Source: Loktanella sp. PT4BL
GTDB lineage: Bacteria > Pseudomonadota > Alphaproteobacteria > Rhodobacterales > Rhodobacteraceae
Direction: 5' to 3'
DNA: 64,000 nucleotides
Assembly (NCBI RefSeq): GCF_003201935.1
Contig: NZ_QJJL01000001.1
Coordinates: forward strand, 124,001 to 188,000
Shown here: one piece after another, positions 58,863-64,000 of the stretch
Numbering within the stretch: position 1 is the stretch's first letter
Layout: every line of letters begins with the position of its first letter
Program-made: the position numbers and the translations under genes
Notes under the pieces: generated by a model
Databases searched by the model: none
Seen by the model: only the letters and a program-made list of their open reading frames with translations
Told to the model about the DNA's origin: nothing

Positions 58863-59738
58863 TCAGTCACACTTGCCGCAAAGACACTTGTTCGGTGAGG
58901 GAAATATATCCTTCACCCAGCATTTCGCGGCTTTGATCGCCGGATCATTCTTGCGGGTTTCATAGAAGAGGAACCACATTTCACGGTCCACAAAGGTTTG
59001 CGCTTCATCTGAATGAACCTGACGTAGTTCCGGGAACGCGCGGGCCATACAGGTGGGCAGAACACAAGAAAGGCCGGTTGCTTGGGCGGTATTTGCAATC
59101 GCACGGTAGGAATCCATCCGTATGATCGGGCAGGTCCCGAAATATTGCCGCGCGAGTTGCATCTCTGGCAAGCCTTCAAGGCTTAGAGGCAGCCCAACCC
59201 ATCCGTTCTGATCACCGTCTTCGGACGCAAAAATCCCAACCCTGCAATTGGCCACCTTGAACCGCGCGACGCCCGGTGTGTCGGGACGCGAGAGCCGAAG
59301 TGCGACATCGGCCTCGCCGCGTTCGATTGCGGTTGTTTCGTCATTTGCCTCAATCATGATCTTGGCCTGCGGGAATTTTTCGCGCCAGAGGTTCATTGCG
59401 GGGGCAAGAAAATCGCTGTTGATAAAAGAGAGTGTGTTGATCTGCAGCGCGCCAAAGAAATTGTCGCTATTCTCGATATCCTTGAGCATGAAACCCAGAC
59501 TGGATTGCGTGGCTTCGGCGATCGCAACAAGCTCTTCGCCGATCTCGGTGAGTTCCCAACGATTGCCTGCAGGCAAAAAGATCGGATGACCGAGCTCTTC
59601 CGAGATCGTATCGACATGGCGTGCCACTGTACTGCTGGTCACGCCGAGAGATTGCGCAGCGGCACGATAAGAGCCAACCTCGGCGACCGTCAGTACGGTC
59701 TGCAATTGGCCCCAGGACTTGAACTTCCTTATATTCAT
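58863..59738 (-). CDS. LysR-family transcriptional regulator
   Basis: The 291-residue protein has an N-terminal winged helix-turn-helix (FKSWGQLQTVLTVAEVGSYR followed by AAAQSLGVTSSTVARHVDTI) and a C-terminal substrate-binding domain. ATG 59738 has GGAGTGAG upstream, and the open frame before it is not used. It converges with the DpaL-like gene and may regulate the nitrogen-catabolic genes. An unusual C-terminus ends CLCGKCD with three cysteines in seven residues, which might bind metal or sense redox. Confidence 0.88.
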   Translation of the reverse strand: MNIRKFKSWGQLQTVLTVAEVGSYRAAAQSLGVTSSTVARHVDTISEELGHPIFLPAGNRWELTEIGEELVAIAEATQSSLGFMLKDIENSDNFFGALQINTLSFINSDFLAPAMNLWREKFPQAKIMIEANDETTAIERGEADVALRLSRPDTPGVARFKVANCRVGIFASEDGDQNGWVGLPLSLEGLPEMQLARQYFGTCPIIRMDSYRAIANTAQATGLSCVLPTCMARAFPELRQVHSDEAQTFVDREMWFLFYETRKNDPAIKAAKCWVKDIFPSPNKCLCGKCD

Positions 59739-60080
59739 TATCTCACTCCGATCTGGTTCGGAACGAAACATTTTGCACCGTTCGGGAGATGGGTCGCTTG
59801 CAAACGGGCAAACTGCAAACGCTATGGGCCTATCCTTTGCGTCAAAAAGCGCGCTGTCAATCTGGCCTTTAGGGTGGAAACGCGCATTCAAAATGGCGGG
59901 GTGTCACTATTTTTGAGAGGGGGGCACGGATATTTCGCTATATTCGTGTTCGTTGCATTCGGTGTACCCGTCGTGCTGCCGCTCACGGCAGTTTGTCGGC
60001 AAAGTATCGACCGCTGGGCACTTATAAGCGCCCAATCGCCGGAGATCCTTTGCCGACAAAGCAATTTCTCTTCTCAAAAA
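59739..60080. other. Intergenic region between LysR gene and ggpS with a large inverted repeat
   Basis: This 342-bp interval has no convincing gene; open frames crossing it are not protein-like. It holds the LysR gene promoter on the right and, at 59992-60060, a large stem-loop listed separately, in the 3' region of ggpS. Confidence 0.5.
59992..60060. repeat. Perfect 13-bp inverted repeat with nested hairpin downstream of ggpS
   Basis: TTTGTCGGCAAAG (59992-60004) and CTTTGCCGACAAA (60048-60060) are exact complements, separated by 43 bp. The spacer can itself fold through TGGGC and GCCCA. It starts 20 bp beyond the ggpS stop codon. No T-run follows on either strand, so it looks more like an RNA stability structure or a protein site than a simple terminator. 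Confidence 0.7.
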
Positions 60081-61571
60081 CTAGGCTGCCGAAACGATCG
60101 CCGGCTTTGATTTCAGTTCAAGCGTGCCGGGGGTCCATTTGCGCACGTCTGTTTTCAGGACGGCGGCGCGCAGGTTCTCCATACGCATGCGGCGCTCTTG
60201 TTCCGGCATTTTCAGGGCGCTGACGATTGTCAGGTCCATCGCGCGGTTCGAGAACGGGTTTGTGATCACCGCATCGGCCAGTTCCACAGCGGCCCCTGCG
60301 AATTCGGACAGCACCAGCACACCGCTGTTGTCGATCCGAGATGCGATAAATTCCTTCGCCACCAGATTCATGCCGTCCGCCAGTGGCGTGATCCATGCGA
60401 CATCGGCGGCCTGATAGTATGAAATCAGCTGCGTGAACGGTACGGCGCGTGAAATCAGTGTGACAGGCTGCCATTCCAGTGTCCCGAAGCGGCCATTGAC
60501 CCGGCCTGCGATCTGCTCGATCTCGCTCTGAATTTCCTCATAAGCCTGCATATTGCGGTTGGCCGCGACCGATACATGCATCAGCCGGATTTTGCCCCGC
60601 AGGTCAGGGTTATATTCCAAAACACGCTCAAAGCTGGCCAGTTGCTCGATCCCGCCTTTGGTGTAGTCGGTGCGCCCGACCGAGAGGATCAGTTTCTCGT
60701 CACCGATTTCCTTTTTGATCTTCGCGGTTTGGGACACCGTTTCAGGGGCATGAGCAATCTCGTCGATATAGCCGATATCCACGCCCACAGGTGTCACGCT
60801 GACTGCCACCTCATGGCCATCAAGGTTCAGCTTGCTTGCCCATGCGCGTTCGGCCAGCGCAGTGCCCTCGAATATCCATTTGTCGGGGACTTGCGTCCGC
60901 GTTGTCACATCCACGTCGAACAGACTGGTGGCAACCGAGACAAAGTTGCTGGCGTAGCGCGGGATGTGAAAACCGATGTCATCACAGGCCAGCAGGCTGT
61001 TCACGATCTCCTTGCGCCAAGGCAGCATGTTAAAGATATCCGCCGATGGAAACGGCGTGTGGTGGAAGAACGCGATCCGCACGTCGGGGCGCATGGTGCG
61101 CAGATAGCCGGGCACAAGCCACAGGTTATAGTCATGCACCCAGACTAAAGCGCCTTCTGCTGCTTCTTCGGCGGCCGCTTCGGCGAAACGGCGGTTCACA
61201 TCCTGGAAATTCGCCCAATCGACAGGGTCGTAATTGTAGCGTTCCTTGAAACCGTGGAGGATCGGCCAGAACGCCTCTTTCGAGGTGACGTGATAGAATT
61301 CGCGCACCTGCTCTTCAGACAAAGCCAGTCGTGAGACAGCATAGCGGCCATAGTCGTCATCAATCTCGATCCGCTGCTCGAAATCGGGGTTGGCAGGGTC
61401 TTCGGCCAGTTTCCAAGCGATCCATGCACCGTGATCGACCTCACCAAAAAAGCTCTTCAGCGTGGGGACGATCCCGTTGGGGCTCTTGTTTTCGCGCAGC
61501 ACGATCTGCCCGTTTTCCTCGACCTCTTCATAGGGCTGGCGATGGTAGACGATAACCATTTCGGAAGACAT
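60081..61571 (-). CDS. ggpS: Glucosylglycerol-phosphate synthase
   Basis: GgpS joins ADP-glucose and sn-glycerol 3-phosphate to make glucosylglycerol phosphate, precursor of a salt-stress solute. This GT20-family protein is 496 residues. It matches cyanobacterial GgpS at VIVYHRQPYEEVEENGQIVL, ENKSPNGIVPTLKSFFG, FYHVTSKEAFWPILHGF, ALVWVHDYNLWLVPGYLR and FHHTPFPSADIFNMLPWRKE more closely than OtsA (trehalose-6-phosphate synthase). The operon partner gpsA, making its acceptor, and the HAD phosphatase support this reading. OtsA-type activity cannot be fully excluded. It lies 15 nt downstream of the phosphatase gene. Confidence 0.87.
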   Translation of the reverse strand: MSSEMVIVYHRQPYEEVEENGQIVLRENKSPNGIVPTLKSFFGEVDHGAWIAWKLAEDPANPDFEQRIEIDDDYGRYAVSRLALSEEQVREFYHVTSKEAFWPILHGFKERYNYDPVDWANFQDVNRRFAEAAAEEAAEGALVWVHDYNLWLVPGYLRTMRPDVRIAFFHHTPFPSADIFNMLPWRKEIVNSLLACDDIGFHIPRYASNFVSVATSLFDVDVTTRTQVPDKWIFEGTALAERAWASKLNLDGHEVAVSVTPVGVDIGYIDEIAHAPETVSQTAKIKKEIGDEKLILSVGRTDYTKGGIEQLASFERVLEYNPDLRGKIRLMHVSVAANRNMQAYEEIQSEIEQIAGRVNGRFGTLEWQPVTLISRAVPFTQLISYYQAADVAWITPLADGMNLVAKEFIASRIDNSGVLVLSEFAGAAVELADAVITNPFSNRAMDLTIVSALKMPEQERRMRMENLRAAVLKTDVRKWTPGTLELKSKPAIVSAA

Positions 61572-61586
61572 GTGATGCTCCTTTCT

Positions 61587-62360
61587 CTACGCGGCAAACA
61601 GGTTGTGGTGCAAAATCGCTTCGGCGATGCCTGCGGCACCCTCCGCTTCTGCGGCGTAGCAATGCGCAAGGTCCTTAATCTCGTCAATCAGGGACGGCTC
61701 CGATCCCCCAACCGCGACGGCAGGCAGGCCCATTTTCAGCATGGACAGATCATTCATCGTATCGCCTGCCACCAGAACGCGCCGGTTGTCGATGTTCAGG
61801 TGCGTCAACAGGCGCAAAAGCGATGGCCCTTTGCTGACGCCCTTAGGCAGCACGTCAAAGAAGCGGTTATCCGACACGATGGTATCAAGACCAAGTTCGG
61901 CAATTGCATCAATCGCAGCTTCATCGAATTTGGCAGGGTCCATGTCATAGCTGAGCCGGTAGCGGAACAGCGTTGACTGGAGCCTCAGACCGCGTGTGCC
62001 ATTCAGGGTAAACCGCGCTTTGGTGCCCGCGTCGCCCCATGCGGCGGCGATCTCGGCTTCCAGTTCGGCAATCGGGGACACCAGATTGTTGTGATCCATC
62101 GTTGCAATCGTGGTGCCGACATCGGCGATCACATAATCTGGGCGCGGCACGTCCCCTTTGCGGGTGATGTCATGGATGAACCCCGGATCGCGCCCTGTCA
62201 CAAAGATCAATCCGACATGCGCGCGATTGGCCGCAATCCAGTTATAGAGGCCCGCGCGCTGGTCGTCAGACCCGCCGAGGAATGTTCCATCAAGATCGGT
62301 GGCGAGGACAAATTTCTTGTCTGCGATGTCGGTTGTGTGGAATTTCTCGTGACGGGTCAT
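61587..62360 (-). CDS. HAD-superfamily phosphatase, probable glucosylglycerol-3-phosphatase
   Basis: The 257-residue protein is a HAD subfamily IIB (sucrose-phosphatase-like) enzyme. It has motif I DLDGTFLGGSDD with the nucleophile aspartate near residue 22, motif II FVTGRDPGF, and motif IV VAGDTMNDLSML. Between gpsA and ggpS it most likely dephosphorylates glucosylglycerol phosphate. Cyanobacteria use an unrelated-looking GgpP/StpA, and some gammaproteobacteria fuse a HAD domain to GgpS, so a separate HAD gene fits as an unfused version. It overlaps gpsA by 4 nt. Confidence 0.85.
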   Translation of the reverse strand: MTRHEKFHTTDIADKKFVLATDLDGTFLGGSDDQRAGLYNWIAANRAHVGLIFVTGRDPGFIHDITRKGDVPRPDYVIADVGTTIATMDHNNLVSPIAELEAEIAAAWGDAGTKARFTLNGTRGLRLQSTLFRYRLSYDMDPAKFDEAAIDAIAELGLDTIVSDNRFFDVLPKGVSKGPSLLRLLTHLNIDNRRVLVAGDTMNDLSMLKMGLPAVAVGGSEPSLIDEIKDLAHCYAAEAEGAAGIAEAILHHNLFAA

Positions 62361-63499
62361 GAGATCCTTTCTGCAAGCGTTGCAATATCTTTGTCAGTTG
62401 CGGGGTGGTTGAATGAGAGGTCCATCGTGCGCGGCTCTGCCTCGATCGGGCGGGCCCACAGGTTTGCGAAGGCGGTGCCAAGGTCTGCGCCGTCGTGCAG
62501 GATAGACCGCACGGTTTCGCAGATTGGCATGGCCACGTTCACGCTGCGCGCAAGGTCGGTGACCGATTTCGCGTTGATCTCGCCTTCGACAACGACAGGG
62601 CGGCCCTCAAAGCAGTCGCCGCGCGGGATGCCCTGCCCCAGTTGCAGGCCAAGTGCCATGTTGCGCGAAGTGGGGCTGGAACATGTCAGCGACAAATCCC
62701 CGATCCCCGATAATCCGGTCACGGTTTCACGTCGTCCGCCCAGGGCTTCGGCCAGCGCCTTCATTTCATCGAGTCCGCGGGTAATCAGTGCCGCACGGGT
62801 GTTTTCGGCAAAGCCTGCGCCGGTCATCAGCCCGCAGGCGATGGCAATAATATTTTTCACCGCACCGCCGATTTCCACGCCGACCAGATCGTCCGAGACA
62901 TAGGACCGGAAGCTTTCGGTCGAAAGTGACAGGGCAAGGCGAACCGCGGGGCTTTCATGCGGGCGCAACCTGTCACCATAAGTAAACGGAAAGGCGACGG
63001 TGGCGGCTGTGGGGTGCCCGAGGGCTGTTTCCAGCGCAAAGGTCGGACCAGAGACGCAACCGACGCAGCGCCCGCCCAGTTCCTCTTCGGCGACCTGTGT
63101 CATCAACAGGCCAGTTTCGGCTTCGATCCCTTTGGCGCAAACGGCGACAGGCGTATCTTTCGGCGCGTGCTCGGCCACTTGGCGGGCCACGCTGCGCACA
63201 CTGCGCGACGGGACAACCACAAGCACAGCTTCCGCCTGTTCCAAGGCTTTGGGCATATCCGTTGTGCCGCGCAAACCTTCGGGTAGCGCTACACCCGGCA
63301 AAAAGCGTTCGGTCGTGCCCTTTGTGTTGATTTCATCAATGATGGCGGGGTCACGGCCACAGATCGTCGTGGCGCATCCGGCGCGCGCCAGAACCACCGC
63401 AAGGGCTGTGCCCCAAGACCCTGCCCCAACAACGGCGACCTTTTTATAGGGTAGCGCAACCGGTTGAAATGGTTGTCCCGTCGTAGCGTGATCTTTCAT
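62357..63499 (-). CDS. gpsA: Glycerol-3-phosphate dehydrogenase [NAD(P)+]
   Basis: GpsA reduces dihydroxyacetone phosphate to sn-glycerol 3-phosphate. The 380-residue product is slightly long for the family because of a tail at both ends. It has the NAD fold VVGAGSWGTALAVVLARAG near residue 25, the conserved GGAVKNIIAIACGL with the catalytic lysine, and NTRAALITRGLDEM. ATG 63499 has AGAGGT upstream. In this operon it would supply the glycerol 3-phosphate acceptor for GgpS; whether it is also the cell's only GpsA for lipid synthesis cannot be told. Confidence 0.92.
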   Translation of the reverse strand: MKDHATTGQPFQPVALPYKKVAVVGAGSWGTALAVVLARAGCATTICGRDPAIIDEINTKGTTERFLPGVALPEGLRGTTDMPKALEQAEAVLVVVPSRSVRSVARQVAEHAPKDTPVAVCAKGIEAETGLLMTQVAEEELGGRCVGCVSGPTFALETALGHPTAATVAFPFTYGDRLRPHESPAVRLALSLSTESFRSYVSDDLVGVEIGGAVKNIIAIACGLMTGAGFAENTRAALITRGLDEMKALAEALGGRRETVTGLSGIGDLSLTCSSPTSRNMALGLQLGQGIPRGDCFEGRPVVVEGEINAKSVTDLARSVNVAMPICETVRSILHDGADLGTAFANLWARPIEAEPRTMDLSFNHPATDKDIATLAERIS

Positions 63500-63845
63500 T
63501 GGTGACCTCTGAAGTTGAAAGCGAATTGCGGACGCAGCCATATCTGGCCGCGTGCATCGAAGACCGGATGAACCGGCATTTATGTCGCTTACGTTACAGT
63601 CATGTCGTTTATGGTGGCTTTTGAGGGCCAAAAGTCAATGCTGCGGGTGCAAAATAGCCAAAACCTTTGGAATTCCTCAAAGAAATGCGTGTCTCTTGCC
63701 TAGTAAACACCCGCCAAACCGACAAACGCATTAAAGTTTAGGCAGAGAATGATTTAATAACGACATATCATTGTCGTTTTTTGACATTTTCTGCAGTTGC
63801 AGCATTTATGTAGGGCACCCGTATTTGTGAAAGGATACCTACATC
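63500..63845. promoter_or_regulatory. Divergent control region gpsA-operon / galU
   Basis: This 346-bp interval has no supported gene. It contains a TTGACA -35 hexamer at 63781-63786 with an ATTTAT -10 at 63804-63809 (17-bp spacing) for galU, an inverted repeat at 63759-63778, and two direct TGTCGYTTA repeats at 63583 and 63603 nearer gpsA. The region is AT-rich compared with the flanking genes. Confidence 0.6.
63759..63778. promoter_or_regulatory. Inverted repeat at the galU promoter
   Basis: AACGACA and TGTCGTT flank a 6-bp centre and end two bases before the predicted -35 of galU. The arm sequence TGTCGTT also occurs, as TGTCG(C/T)TTA, at 63583 and 63603. A regulator shared by galU and the gpsA-ggpS operon is a plausible reading. 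Confidence 0.5.
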
Positions 63846-64000
63846 ATGACCAAGTCACCTGTTCGTACTGCCATCTTTCCCGTTGCCGGATTGGGGACAC
63901 GGTTCTTGCCTGCCACCAAGGCGACACCCAAGGAACTGCTGCCGGTGCTGGACACGCCATTGATCCAATATGCGATTGACGAGGCACGTGATGCGGGTAT
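63846..64000 (+). CDS. galU: UTP-glucose-1-phosphate uridylyltransferase (5' part)
   Basis: GalU makes UDP-glucose from UTP and glucose 1-phosphate. Only the first 51 codons are in the window. The nucleotidyltransferase signature [18 protein letters not shown] is followed by [25 protein letters not shown] precedes the ATG, and a good promoter lies about 40 bp upstream. Its product feeds Ugd, encoded 16 kb away. Confidence 0.95.
   Translation, partial: MTKSPVRTAIFPVAGLGTRFLPATKATPKELLPVLDTPLIQYAIDEARDAG

Noticed and set aside
60081-61571. Trehalose-6-phosphate synthase (OtsA) as the name for the GT20 gene
   Set aside because: Motifs and the gpsA and phosphatase neighbours fit glucosylglycerol-phosphate synthase better; OtsA remains a fallback only.

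Overview
The window reads as chromosome of a marine aerobic anoxygenic phototroph of the Roseobacter group (Rhodobacterales, Alphaproteobacteria). The evidence is a bacteriochlorophyll/reaction-centre gene cluster in the usual Rhodobacterales order, the oxygen-dependent cyclase AcsF, CrtA of the spheroidene branch, a petABC operon whose Rieske N-terminus resembles Rhodobacter, and osmolyte genes suited to seawater. It is dense, GC-rich and mostly operonic, with many 1-4 nt ATGA/TGATG/TAATG overlaps. No insertion sequence, phage gene, CRISPR array or rRNA was seen.

Positions 1-20520 hold about half of a photosynthesis gene cluster. The plus-strand run is bchB(partial)-bchH-bchL-bchM-lhaA-puhA-puhB-puhC-orf98-acsF-puhE-hemA-cycA. 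The minus-strand run is crtA-bchI-bchD-bchO, and crtI-crtB-tspO follow on the plus strand. The crtA/crtI intergenic region has two TGT-N12-ACA sites expected for the redox repressor PpsR/CrtJ. crtC, crtD, crtE, crtF, bchCXYZ and puf are absent, so the cluster ends or is split at tspO.

Positions 20561-38506 are mostly housekeeping: purine salvage (ade-amn), an HU protein, a DMT exporter, aroC, a TPP riboswitch with the thiamine transporter thiBPQ, cytochrome bc1 (petABC), a predicted lipid A oxidase, two glutathione-transferase-like genes, mtaB, dapF and tRNA-Lys. The ROK regulator at the end of this stretch belongs functionally to the next block. A 26-bp palindrome occurs twice here and supplies stop codons.

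Positions 38645-47419 carry a fructose-type ABC operon (frcBCA plus kinase frcK) beside the divergent ROK repressor, then fadD with a sodium/bile-acid-type symporter, then a UDP-sugar epimerase and UDP-glucose dehydrogenase.

Positions 47416-59738 form an accessory nitrogen-catabolic region. It has a creatinase, a four-gene polyamine-type ABC transporter with two oversized permeases, a DoeA/EutD-like ectoine-hydrolase homologue, an ArgE-like deacetylase, a DUF1989 protein, a diaminopropionate-ammonia-lyase-like PLP enzyme and a LysR regulator. The combination suggests uptake and stepwise breakdown of an amidino or N-acyl diamino compound and is the best candidate here for an uncharacterised pathway.

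Positions 60081-63499 encode gpsA, a HAD phosphatase and a glucosylglycerol-phosphate synthase, read as an operon making the compatible solute glucosylglycerol. galU starts divergently at 63846 and runs off the end.
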